DNA from: Kineosporia rhizophila
GTDB taxonomy: Bacteria > Actinomycetota > Actinomycetes > Actinomycetales > Kineosporiaceae
Direction: 5' to 3'
DNA length: 64,000 nucleotides
NCBI RefSeq assembly: GCF_021277265.1
Contig: NZ_JAJSOH010000013.1
Span: 1 to 64,000 of the forward strand
Below are positions 32,375 through 40,099 of the stretch, in pieces. Position numbers and translations under genes: made by a program. The notes below the pieces were generated by a model. It had not been told where the DNA came from. It ran no database searches and was given only the letters and a program-made list of their open reading frames with translations. Each line of letters begins with the position of its first letter. The stretch's first letter is position 1.

Positions 32375-33832
32375 TCACAAGAGTACGGCCCCGGCTCCGA
32401 ACGCCGGCAACAGGGCCTCGACGGAACCGGTCAGCGCGCTGTCCTCGGCCAGGTCCTCGGCACCGAGCACGGTCAGCAAACGCGAAACCACACCGACTGA
32501 AGACGCTTTCCAGCAGTCGGCCAGCGCAGGTGCGGCCGGGTCGGTGGTGCCGAAGAGCTGACCACCAGAGGACGGGTCGGGTCGGGTTGCATTGGCCCAC
32601 GCGGCCAGGGCGAGGGTCTGGTGTTCCCCGGCGGTGGTTCCCCGTTGTTCGCGCAGCACGGTGAACCACCGCTGGGGAAGCTTGAGTGAGCCGTCGGAAC
32701 CGATCTGGCGCAGTTCGTGATGGATGGCCGGGTTCTCGAAGCGGGCCACCAGGCTTTCGGCGTACCGCACCGGGTCCGGACCACCGGCGGGCAGGGTTGC
32801 GGCTACGTCGGCCGCGTATCCCCGAACGAATTTCGCGCCCCAGGGGGTGGCGAGCACGTCGGCGATGGTGCGGCAGCCGGCGGCCAGGCCCAGGTAGGCC
32901 AGGCCGGAATGAGCACCGTTGAGCAGCCGCAGCTTGGTCAGCTGGTAGGGCGCCACGTCGTCGACGAGCTGGGCTCCGCCGTGTTCCCAGGCGGGCCGGG
33001 CCGCACGGAAGTCGTTCTGCAGCACCCACTGTGTGTAGGGCTCCCCCGACACGGCCAGTTCGTCGCGCACACCGAGCCGGGCGGCCACCTCGTCCAGATC
33101 GGCCTGGGTGGTGGCGGGCACGATGCGATCGACCACCGTGGCCGGGAAGCCGACCGAATGCTCCAGCCAGGCGAGCACCTTGTCGCTGTCGGCCCAGTCG
33201 GCCGCGGTCACGAAATCCCGCACGACAGAGGCCAGCACAGCACCGTTGCCGTCCAGATTGTCACAGGAGACGACATCGATCGGCGCGCCCGACGTCCTCA
33301 GGCGGTTCGCCAGCGACAGCGCGAGGCGACCCACAACCGTCTGAACCGCAGCGTCCGCCTGGCTGCTCAGCGCCAGGTCGGCCACGATCCGCGGATCGGC
33401 CAGATCCAGCCGCCCCGTCGCCGGATCGCGGTGATAGCCCTTCTCGGTGACAGTCAGCGTGACCGTGCTGACCTCGGCCGAGCTGATCAGCGAATCCACC
33501 TGCACCGCATCGTCCCGCAGATGCAGGGCGCCGGACAGGGCCGCAACCACCCGCGGACCGGAGCCCTCCGGCGAGCGGGTCGTGACCGAGAACAGGTGGT
33601 CCTGCCGCCGGGCTCGTTGCACCACCGAGGCATCGCGGGGCGCCACCGCCACGATCCCGATCGCCTCGCCGGTGGCCGCCGAGGCCGCCTCGGTGTAGAC
33701 GGCCTGGTGCGCGCGATGGAAGGCTCCGAGCCCGAAATGCACCACCCGCGGTGCTAGTTCACGGGGATCAAGCAGAGGACGGCTCTCCGCGGCGAGCGCC
33801 TCCAGGGTGCGGTGTCCGAGGTGCGGGCTCAC
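32375..33832 (-). CDS. uxuB: Mannitol-dehydrogenase-family fructuronate reductase
   Basis: A 485-residue NAD-dependent polyol dehydrogenase with no zinc. The N-terminal Rossmann domain reads VVHFGLGAFHRAHQAVYTE, the middle contains SCDNLDGNGAVLASVVRDF and VGFPATVVDRIVPATTQAD, and the C-terminal helical domain has the catalytic Lys in YQLTKLRLLNGAHSGLAYLG. The family covers mannitol, arabinitol, altronate and fructuronate enzymes; the overlapping mannonate dehydratase gene (ATGA) makes the interconversion of D-fructuronate and D-mannonate the best assignment. It is second in the right sugar-acid operon, with a lone opposite-strand gene ending 3 bp away. Confidence 0.9.
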   Translation of the reverse strand: MSPHLGHRTLEALAAESRPLLDPRELAPRVVHFGLGAFHRAHQAVYTEAASAATGEAIGIVAVAPRDASVVQRARRQDHLFSVTTRSPEGSGPRVVAALSGALHLRDDAVQVDSLISSAEVSTVTLTVTEKGYHRDPATGRLDLADPRIVADLALSSQADAAVQTVVGRLALSLANRLRTSGAPIDVVSCDNLDGNGAVLASVVRDFVTAADWADSDKVLAWLEHSVGFPATVVDRIVPATTQADLDEVAARLGVRDELAVSGEPYTQWVLQNDFRAARPAWEHGGAQLVDDVAPYQLTKLRLLNGAHSGLAYLGLAAGCRTIADVLATPWGAKFVRGYAADVAATLPAGGPDPVRYAESLVARFENPAIHHELRQIGSDGSLKLPQRWFTVLREQRGTTAGEHQTLALAAWANATRPDPSSGGQLFGTTDPAAPALADCWKASSVGVVSRLLTVLGAEDLAEDSALTGSVEALLPAFGAGAVLL

Positions 33833-35037
33833 CAGTCGTGCACCGACCCGTCGAGACGGCGGGCCACGGGCAGGTACTTCGGGTCGTAGGGGTAGCGCTC
33901 GGCGGCCTTCTCGTCGTACTCCACGCCCAGACCAGGCTCGTCGGACAGGTCCAGCATGCCGTTCTCGAGCGTGACGTTGGTGCGGAACACCTGCATGGTC
34001 TGCTCCACGTGCGGCATGTACTCCTGGATGCCGAAGTTCGGAACGGTGAGGTCCACGTGCACTGCCGCAGCAAGGGAGATCGGCGACAGGTCGGTGGCTC
34101 CGTGCGAGCCGGTGCGCACCTGGTACAGCGCGGCCAGGTCGAAAATGCGCCGCAGGTGCGTGATCCCGCCCGCGTGGACCACCGTCGTGCGCACGTAGTC
34201 GATCAGCTGCTCGGTGATCAGGTCCTTGACGTCCCAGATCGAGTTCAGGATCTCACCGGTCGCGATCGGGGTGGTGGTGTGCTGCCGGATCAGCCGGAAC
34301 GCCTCCTGGTTCTCGGCCGGGGTCGGGTCCTCCATCCAGAACAGGCGCAGGTCCTCGACGCTCTTGCCGAAGCGGGCGGCCTCGATCGGGGTGAGCCGGT
34401 GGTGCACGTCGTGCAGCAGGTGGAAGGCGGAACCGAACTTCTCCCGCACGGCCCGCAGGTAGGTGGGCGCGAAGTCGAGATAGGCCTCGGTCGACCAGGG
34501 CTGCTCGTCGGGGAGGTTGCTGTTGGCCGGCTCGTACACCTCGCCCTTGCGCACGCCGTAGCTGCCACCCAGGCCCGGGACCCCGGTCTGGGCCCGGATG
34601 GCCTGGTAGCCCAGGTCGCGGAACTTGGCCACGTCGTCGAGCAGGGAGGGCACGTCGGTGCCGGAGGCGTGCGCGTAGACCATCACCGCATCGCGCGAGC
34701 GACCGCCCAGCAGTTGGTACACCGGCAGCCCGGCGACCCTGCCCTTGATGTCCCACAGGGCCACGTCGACTGCGGCGATCGCGGTCATCGTCACCGGGCC
34801 CCGGCGCCAGTAGGCCCCTCGGTAGAGGAACTGCCAGATGTCCTCGATGCGGGCGGGGTCACGGCCGATGAGCAGAGGGACGACGTGGTCGCGCAGGTAG
34901 CTGGCCACGGCCAGTTCGCGTCCGTTGAGGGTGGCGTCGCCCAGACCCGTCACGCCGTCGGACGTGGTGATCCGCAGGGTGACGAAGTTGCGGCCGGGAG
35001 AGGCCACGAAGACCTCTGCGCGTTCGATCGTGCTCAC
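33829..35037 (-). CDS. manD: D-mannonate dehydratase (ManD/RspA, enolase superfamily)
   Basis: A 402-residue enolase-superfamily dehydratase converting D-mannonate to 2-keto-3-deoxygluconate. Family markers are WQFLYRGAYWRRGPVTMTAIAAVDVALWDIKGRVAGLPVYQLLGG, the long capping segment QTGVPGLGGSYGVRKGEVYEPANSNLP, FHLLHDVHHRLTPIEAARF with the metal-binding Asp and catalytic His, LFWMEDPTPAENQEAFR, TPIATGEILNS and GIQEYMPHVEQ. These fit the ManD subgroup rather than the muconate or gluconate-like enzymes, though promiscuity with D-gluconate occurs in ManD. It starts with GTG, is first in its operon, and faces the GntR regulator across a 112 bp spacer holding a palindrome. Confidence 0.93.
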   Translation of the reverse strand: MSTIERAEVFVASPGRNFVTLRITTSDGVTGLGDATLNGRELAVASYLRDHVVPLLIGRDPARIEDIWQFLYRGAYWRRGPVTMTAIAAVDVALWDIKGRVAGLPVYQLLGGRSRDAVMVYAHASGTDVPSLLDDVAKFRDLGYQAIRAQTGVPGLGGSYGVRKGEVYEPANSNLPDEQPWSTEAYLDFAPTYLRAVREKFGSAFHLLHDVHHRLTPIEAARFGKSVEDLRLFWMEDPTPAENQEAFRLIRQHTTTPIATGEILNSIWDVKDLITEQLIDYVRTTVVHAGGITHLRRIFDLAALYQVRTGSHGATDLSPISLAAAVHVDLTVPNFGIQEYMPHVEQTMQVFRTNVTLENGMLDLSDEPGLGVEYDEKAAERYPYDPKYLPVARRLDGSVHDW

Positions 35038-35088
35038 TGAACCATCTCCTTCGGCGGCCGAGCGGGACTGCCATGCACCTGGCGTTAG

Positions 35089-35103
35089 TATACAAGCACT
35101 TGT
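35089..35103. promoter_or_regulatory. Palindromic operator between manD and the GntR gene
   Basis: TATACAAGCACTTGT contains the dyad ACAAG-CA-CTTGT and shares TATACAAGCACT with the site before the importer gene. It lies 52 bp from manD and 47 bp from the regulator start, suited to joint control of the operon and autoregulation. A GntR/FCD protein is the natural ligand. Confidence 0.7.
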
Positions 35104-35149
35104 TTACCAGCATCGCACCGCCGGTCCGGGCCGAAGGGGGTCCACTACG

Positions 35150-35875
35150 ATGGCGCTCATGTCCCCCCGCAAAGCCGGCGGCAGTAGCCGGCAGGCCGTC
35201 TACGAGTCGCTGCGACGGCGCATCCTGGGGCTGGAACTGCCCCCCGGCACCGCCCTGTCGGAGAACGACCTGGCCACCGAGATGGGGATCTCCCGCACAC
35301 CGGTGCGCGAGAGCATGATCCTGCTGTCCGAAGAGGGCCTGGTGCAGGTCTTCCCCAAGGTCGGCACCTTCGTCTCCCGGGTCGACGCGGCCCGCGTGGC
35401 CGACGCCCAGTTCCTGCGCGAGGCGGTGGAACTGGCCGCCCTGGAAGATGTTCCGGACGAGCCCGACGCCGAGCTGGTCGCGCTGCTGCGCGAGAACCTG
35501 GGCCGTCAGCAGGCCGCGGGCATCGAGCGGGAGGAGTTCTTCCGGCTCGACGAGGAGTTCCACCACCTGCTGCTGCGCCTGAGCGGACACGGCAACTCCT
35601 GGTCCACCGTGGCCTCGGCCAAGGGCCACCTCGACCGCGCCCGCCGCCTCGGCCTCGACGAGGTGGGCTCCCCCAAGCCGTTCATCGACCAGCACGCAGA
35701 CGTGCTGGAGGCAGTGCTCTCGGGCAACACCGAGGCCGCCCGCACCACCCTGCGCCACCACCTGCGCGCGGTGTTCGAAGACGTCGAGCGCGTGCGCCGC
35801 CGCTCCCCCGAACTGTTCGCCACCGACCCCGACGCCGTTCCGGTGCGCCGCAGCGTGGCGGTCTGGAACAACTAA
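35150..35875 (+). CDS. GntR-family (FCD) regulator of the sugar-acid locus
   Basis: A 241-residue regulator. The GntR winged helix spans about 14-76 (QAVYESLRRRILGLELPPGTALSENDLATEMGISRTPVRESMILLSEEGLVQVFPKVGTFVSRVD). The FCD ligand domain follows, with DEEFHHLLLRLSGH and the metal-site His residues in IDQHADVLEAVLSGN and RTTLRHHLRAVF. FCD proteins of this type respond to sugar acids, e.g. UxuR/ExuR-like. It is divergent from manD, with a palindromic site between, so it should sense the pathway substrate or an intermediate such as D-fructuronate or mannonate. An ATG three codons downstream is an alternative start. Confidence 0.92.
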   Translation: MALMSPRKAGGSSRQAVYESLRRRILGLELPPGTALSENDLATEMGISRTPVRESMILLSEEGLVQVFPKVGTFVSRVDAARVADAQFLREAVELAALEDVPDEPDAELVALLRENLGRQQAAGIEREEFFRLDEEFHHLLLRLSGHGNSWSTVASAKGHLDRARRLGLDEVGSPKPFIDQHADVLEAVLSGNTEAARTTLRHHLRAVFEDVERVRRRSPELFATDPDAVPVRRSVAVWNN

Positions 35876-35885
35876 GAACCTGGGA

Positions 35886-36272
35886 CTACAGACGGTCCGC
35901 CCGCCGCCACAACTCCCGGATGCCGCGCGGGAACACCACCAGCCAGGACACCACGCCGACGAACCCGAACGGGAAGAACCCCTTCAGGAAGATCAGCAGG
36001 GGCAGGGTCATCAGCACCGTGCCCACCACCCGCCCGGCCAGGCCGAAGGTCACCGTGGTGGCGTCCCACTTACCGGTGCCCGCCCGGCTGCGCTCGCGGG
36101 CCAGCCGGGCCGCCGCCGCAGCCGAGGTGAACGGCTCCTCGCTGTCCAGGTGAGACTCTCGCCCGGACACCGACTCCGACTGCGGCGCAGTTCGGTGGTG
36201 AGGCGCGTAGCACTGCGGACACCACTCAAGACCGGACGCGAACAGTGCGCCACACTCACACCGCTCGGGCAA
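35886..36272 (-). CDS. Small zinc-ribbon membrane protein
   Basis: A 128-residue protein of unknown role. The first 20 residues hold a zinc-ribbon-like Cys set, CECGALFASGLEWCPQC, followed by a polar Ser/Glu-rich linker, an Arg/Ala helix, and two closely spaced membrane segments (VTFGLAGRVVGTVLMTLPLLIFLKGFFPFGFVGVVSWLVVFP). The start is a TTG at 36272, just 3 bp after the stop of the longer zinc-ribbon/Gly-rich gene, so the two genes are almost surely co-expressed. An internal start would delete the ribbon, which argues for the TTG. No homologous family is named with confidence. Confidence 0.7.
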   Translation of the reverse strand: MPERCECGALFASGLEWCPQCYAPHHRTAPQSESVSGRESHLDSEEPFTSAAAAARLARERSRAGTGKWDATTVTFGLAGRVVGTVLMTLPLLIFLKGFFPFGFVGVVSWLVVFPRGIRELWRRADRL

Positions 36273-36275
36273 CGC

Positions 36276-37916
36276 TCACACCCCGCCGGGGCTGGACATG
36301 GGATTGCCGTACGCCCTGGGCCCCACCTGATAGGTGGGCCCGGGCCGCTCCGGCGCTTTGGGAGCAGCGGGAGCAGGGGGCGGCTTCGGCGCAGGAACGG
36401 TTGCGGGAGCATTCGGGCCGGTATGCAGGGAGCTCGGCTTGGCCAAGGGCGGAGGACCGGAAACGGAAGGAGGCTGAGGCATGGGCCGAACCGTCTGACC
36501 GCCGACACTGCCCACCCGGACCGCGCCCGCCGGACCGCCATTCGCACCGGAGCCACCGGAGCCCGGGTCGTTCAGCACCCCGACGCCGCCAGGGCCACCA
36601 CCTGGGCCGCCCGGCCCAGCCAGCCCGCCCGGTCCACCCGGCCCGCTCGATCCACGCGGCCCACCTGGTCCACCCGGCCCGCTCAATCCACCTGGTCCCG
36701 CTGGCCCACCGGGCGTGGATGTGCCACTGACTCCACCGGGGCCAGCAAGTCCGCCGAGGCCAGCAGGTCCACCGGCGCCGCCCATTGCACCAAGCCCACC
36801 AGGTCCCCCTAAGCCACCGGGACCACCCATGCCAGCGGGTCCCCCAGCTCCACCAGGCCCGCCAGGCCCGCCAGGCCCGCCAGGCCCGCCAGATGTGATG
36901 GCCCCACCGACTCCGCCCACCCCGCCCGCCCCACCGATTCCGCCCACACCACCCGCGCCACCTGCTCCACCCATGCCACCCGGGCCACCCGGGCCGGGAG
37001 GCACACCGCCAACCAGTCCACCGGGCCCACCCGACACGCCTGGTCCACCCACGCCACCCACGCCACCCGGGCCCGGCACCCCAGGACCACCTGGCCCGTT
37101 GTGTACACCTGGTCCACCCGGTACACCTGGTCCGCCAGGGAGAGCCGGTCCGCCCGGAAGACCACCCAGGCCGCTCAACCCACCGACCGATCCGAGCCCC
37201 GAACCTGGCCCACCACCGGCAGCCATCCCAGTCAACCCACCGGGGGCAGCCGGTAGCCCTGCACCGGCCACCGGACCTGCCGCAACCGCCGAGCCAGTAC
37301 CAGGCACGAACCCGCCACCAGCACCTCCAGCGACTCCCCCGGGCCACACCATCGATCCCAGATGCGCCGCATGCCCCACCACACCGATCGATTTGCCCTC
37401 GTAAGCCGAAAGCAGCACGGCGCGCAGCGGATTGACGGCCCCGGCAACCGTGCCCGCATCCATCGCGTCGGAACCTGGGCCAACACCTGCAGAGCCCCGG
37501 CCGGCGGCGAGCGCAGCGTCCCCCGAAAGCACCGCAGACACCGTCAGGTTCGTCGCAGTGCGAGCAACGTCTGTCATGAGCGGCGCCCCCGGCTGCTGAA
37601 TGGCCGCGGCCACCGGACTCGGCTGCGGCGGCGGGGCGGGCTGTTCCTGCTTCTGCATTTCCAACTGCAGCAGCGCCTGCGGCGGGGGCACCCGGTCCAG
37701 GTGCGCAGCAGGAGCGTCGTCCCGGGTGGCGCCGCGTGAGACTGCCCGGCCGTCGGCCGCGCCCTCCCCGGCGCCGGGCTCCGGCTGCTGGGTCAGGTCG
37801 ACGCCGCAGTACTCGCAGAAGTGCCAGTCGTCGTGGATCACCAGGTCGCAGTTCGGGCATTTCTGGGCGGCGGCGAGCTGTTCCCAGGGCGCGCGCAGCC
37901 AAGGTGCACTCTCCAC
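36276..37916 (-). CDS. Zinc-ribbon protein with long Gly-rich collagen-like tract
   Basis: A 546-residue protein with three parts. Residues 20-37 form a zinc ribbon (CPNC-x10-CEYC). A central segment up to about 190 includes PPPQALLQLEMQKQEQPAPPPQ and NPLRAVLLSAYEGKSIGVVGHAAHLGS. Then come about 260 residues dominated by Gly-x-y and GGPGG units, partly Gly-Pro-Gly triplets, and a Pro-rich C-terminal tail. No signal peptide is visible, so an intracellular scaffold or a polar assembly protein is possible. The GTG start and the ribbon fix the reading frame in an area where the antisense strand is also open. It is followed at 3 bp by another zinc-ribbon protein. Confidence 0.7.
   Translation of the reverse strand: MESAPWLRAPWEQLAAAQKCPNCDLVIHDDWHFCEYCGVDLTQQPEPGAGEGAADGRAVSRGATRDDAPAAHLDRVPPPQALLQLEMQKQEQPAPPPQPSPVAAAIQQPGAPLMTDVARTATNLTVSAVLSGDAALAAGRGSAGVGPGSDAMDAGTVAGAVNPLRAVLLSAYEGKSIGVVGHAAHLGSMVWPGGVAGGAGGGFVPGTGSAVAAGPVAGAGLPAAPGGLTGMAAGGGPGSGLGSVGGLSGLGGLPGGPALPGGPGVPGGPGVHNGPGGPGVPGPGGVGGVGGPGVSGGPGGLVGGVPPGPGGPGGMGGAGGAGGVGGIGGAGGVGGVGGAITSGGPGGPGGPGGPGGAGGPAGMGGPGGLGGPGGLGAMGGAGGPAGLGGLAGPGGVSGTSTPGGPAGPGGLSGPGGPGGPRGSSGPGGPGGLAGPGGPGGGPGGVGVLNDPGSGGSGANGGPAGAVRVGSVGGQTVRPMPQPPSVSGPPPLAKPSSLHTGPNAPATVPAPKPPPAPAAPKAPERPGPTYQVGPRAYGNPMSSPGGV
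36853..36891. repeat. Tandem 9 bp repeats in the Gly-rich gene
   Basis: About four head-to-tail copies of CAGGCCCGC (plus strand) encode GGP-GGP units on the minus strand. They are part of a wider 700 bp low-complexity tract (about 36580-37300) that is prone to slippage and to assembly error. Confidence 0.8.
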
Positions 37917-38050
37917 GCGGCTCTCCCCTCACCCGTCCGGGCGCGCCGGATCCGACCCTTCCTCTGCTCCTATCTCGACCTGGCCCGGCAGGATCTGCGC
38001 AGGGACGTCCGCGTTCCCTCCCGTGGGTCAGCCCGACCCGCCGCGAGGCG

Positions 38051-38076
38051 GGAACGGGAAGGCGCCCACCGGCGTC
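38051..38076 (+). promoter_or_regulatory. ECF-sigma-like promoter, GGAAC-N17-CGTC
   Basis: GGAAC at 38051-38055 and CGTC at 38073-38076 match the general -35/-10 pattern of extracytoplasmic-function sigma factors. The element lies about 60 bp before the ATG of the membrane-anchored gene at 38135. Its CACCGGCGTCCTAAA right half recurs at 24701-24715. Confidence 0.4.
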
Positions 38077-38134
38077 CTAAATCTGGAGTGGCAAGAACAC
38101 GCGGAGCGACTGATCGTCGAGGGGGCGACCACTC

Positions 38135-39055
38135 ATGCAGCGCAGGCAGCACCCGTACGACGGCAAACGCACCGGCCGGCGCGAGCAGGTGCTGGTGACG
38201 GCGATGGCCGTGGTCGCGATCGTGGCCATCGTGACCGTGGTGGTGGGACCGTGGCGAGGAGAGGGCGACTTGAGCGACAGCACAACACCGGCAGAGCCCG
38301 ACCTGCGGGTACCCCGGCCCCCGGGCATCGACACGTCCCAGGCGCACCTGATCGTCAGCCCGGGGGCGGTGCCGGCCGAGGGCGGTGAGGTGGCCGTGAT
38401 CCTGGCCAACCCGACCACGGAACGCGTGGATTTCGGCGTGATGGGCAGGCTGCAGCGCTGGGACGGGGCAACGTGGCACGACCACCGTCAGCTCACCACC
38501 GGCCTGAGCCTCGATTCACCTCCTGGCGGCCTGCACAGCCTCCAGGAAGAGCTGATGGTTCCGGCCATCGCCCTCGGCGCCCCGGCGGGCAGTTTCGGCT
38601 CCCCGGTGTGGACGCGCATCGGTGACGTGAGCCCGGGCTGGTACCGCATCCAATTGGGTAACTCCTACGGCCTGATCGAGGTCGGCGGCACGCCCGAGCA
38701 CCAGGTCCTGCGCTCCAGCACAGCCTTCGGGTTCGAGGGCGATCACGTGGTCGAGGCCGCGGAACCCGCCACGCTCAACCTGATGGTCGTGCCCCGGGGC
38801 CGCCTCGAAGGCGTCTTCGATCCGCAGGAGCAGGTGGGCGACCTCACCGGCGAGGCCCGGATCGAGCGGATGGACGAGGGCCGCTGGGTGGTGGTGCCCT
38901 CCGACACCCTGCGCACCCGCGACGACGAACCGCAGAACGGGCCCAACTTCGTGGTCGAACTGCCCGCCCTGGAGAAGGGCCTGTACCGGGTGAGCCGCGA
39001 GGCGACCGTGGCCGGCCGGGTCGAGTCGCTGTTCTGGGCGCTGCCGCTGTCCTGA
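38135..39055 (+). CDS. Hypothetical membrane-anchored extracytoplasmic protein
   Basis: A 306-residue protein with a basic N terminus (MQRRQHPYDGKRTGRREQ), one membrane segment of about 22 residues (VLVTAMAVVAIVAIVTVVVGP), a short polar linker and an all-beta exported domain. Segments such as VPAEGGEVAVILANPTTERVDFGVMGRLQRWDGATWHDH, SPGWYRIQLGNSYGLIEVGG and LEKGLYRVSREATVAG look like two Ig-like sandwiches of the type that follow 'AxLxNPTxExVxFG'. I do not know the function. An ECF-type promoter may lie upstream. It is divergent from the Gly-rich gene with a 218 bp spacer. Confidence 0.7.
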   Translation: MQRRQHPYDGKRTGRREQVLVTAMAVVAIVAIVTVVVGPWRGEGDLSDSTTPAEPDLRVPRPPGIDTSQAHLIVSPGAVPAEGGEVAVILANPTTERVDFGVMGRLQRWDGATWHDHRQLTTGLSLDSPPGGLHSLQEELMVPAIALGAPAGSFGSPVWTRIGDVSPGWYRIQLGNSYGLIEVGGTPEHQVLRSSTAFGFEGDHVVEAAEPATLNLMVVPRGRLEGVFDPQEQVGDLTGEARIERMDEGRWVVVPSDTLRTRDDEPQNGPNFVVELPALEKGLYRVSREATVAGRVESLFWALPLS

Positions 39056-39130
39056 GTCCTGCGCAGCTCGCGGCATATCCTGCCCTTGGCCCGGCGATCC
39101 TGGGCCTACGTCTGCGAGGAGAGGAACTTC

Positions 39131-40099
39131 ATGCGCGAGCTCTACCCGGCGATCGAACCCCACGCCAGCGGTCTGATGGAGGTCGGGGACGGACACTCGG
39201 TCTTCTGGGAGGAGTGCGGCAACCCGCAGGGCAAGCCGGTCGTGTTCCTGCACGGTGGCCCGGGCGGCGGGGCCTCGGCCCGGCACCGGCGGCTGTTCGA
39301 CCCGGCGAAGTACCGGATCCTGCTGCTGGACCAGCGTGGCTGTGGGCGCAGCCGGCCGCTGGCCAGCGATCCGGTGGTGGACATGAGCGCCAACACCACC
39401 TGGCACCTGGTCGCCGACCTGGAGCAGTTGCGGACCGAGCGCGGGATCGACAAGTGGCAGGTGTTCGGCGGGTCCTGGGGCTCGACGCTGGCGCTGGCCT
39501 ACGCCCAGAAGCACCCCGAGCGGGTCAGCGAACTCGTGCTGCGGGGCATCTTCACCCTGCGCAAGAGCGAGATCACCTGGTTCTACGAGGGCCCCGCGGC
39601 GAGCATCGCCCCGGACACCTGGGCCGGTTTCCTCGGTGGGCTGCCGGAGGCGATGCGGGTGCCCGGCCAGCTGGTCGAGAACTACGCCAAGCTGTTGTTC
39701 GACGAGGACCCGGCCGTGCACCAGCCGGCCGCCGTCGCCTGGGCCACCTGGGAACTGGGCAACCTGACCGTGCAGCCGCGGCCCGACCTGATCGCGGTGG
39801 CGCAGGATGCGGTGGCCTCCACCGCGTTCGCCCGCATCGAGAACCACTACTTCCGCCACGACGGCTGGCTCACCCCCGGTCAGCTCATTGCCGACGCCCC
39901 GCGCCTGGCCGGCATCCCGACGGTGATCGTGCAGGGACGTTACGACATCTGCACGCCCGCGGTGACCGCCTGGGATCTGCACCAGGCGTTGCCGGAGGCG
40001 GAGTTCCACATCATTGAGGACGCCGGTCACGCCTTCGACGAGCCGGGGATCCTGGACGTCCTGGTCACCACCACCGACAAGTTCGCGGACCGATCATGA
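39131..40099 (+). CDS. pip: Proline iminopeptidase (prolyl aminopeptidase)
   Basis: A 322-residue alpha/beta hydrolase of peptidase family S33, releasing N-terminal proline from peptides in the cytoplasm. Landmarks: VVFLHGGPGGGASARHRRLFDPAKYRILLLDQRGCGRS (oxyanion region and strand 3), nucleophile FGGSWGS with Ser115, acid in VIVQGRYDICTP, and base His in IIEDAGHAFDEPG. DQRGCGRS is diagnostic for this enzyme rather than for other hydrolases. The ATG at 39131 follows GAGGAGAGG; an in-frame start at 39086 is less likely. The next peptidase gene overlaps its stop (ATGA), suggesting coupled production of two peptidases. Confidence 0.93.
   Translation: MRELYPAIEPHASGLMEVGDGHSVFWEECGNPQGKPVVFLHGGPGGGASARHRRLFDPAKYRILLLDQRGCGRSRPLASDPVVDMSANTTWHLVADLEQLRTERGIDKWQVFGGSWGSTLALAYAQKHPERVSELVLRGIFTLRKSEITWFYEGPAASIAPDTWAGFLGGLPEAMRVPGQLVENYAKLLFDEDPAVHQPAAVAWATWELGNLTVQPRPDLIAVAQDAVASTAFARIENHYFRHDGWLTPGQLIADAPRLAGIPTVIVQGRYDICTPAVTAWDLHQALPEAEFHIIEDAGHAFDEPGILDVLVTTTDKFADRS

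Noticed and set aside
36853..36891. Short tandem units resembling a CRISPR-like array
   Set aside because: The units are 9 bp, contiguous and without unique spacers; they are codon repeats of the collagen-like tract.
36715..37404. A Pro-rich 229-codon plus-strand frame opposite the Gly-rich gene
   Set aside because: It is the complement of GGP repeats. The minus strand carries the zinc ribbon and a continuous gene, so the Pro-rich frame is taken as a shadow.
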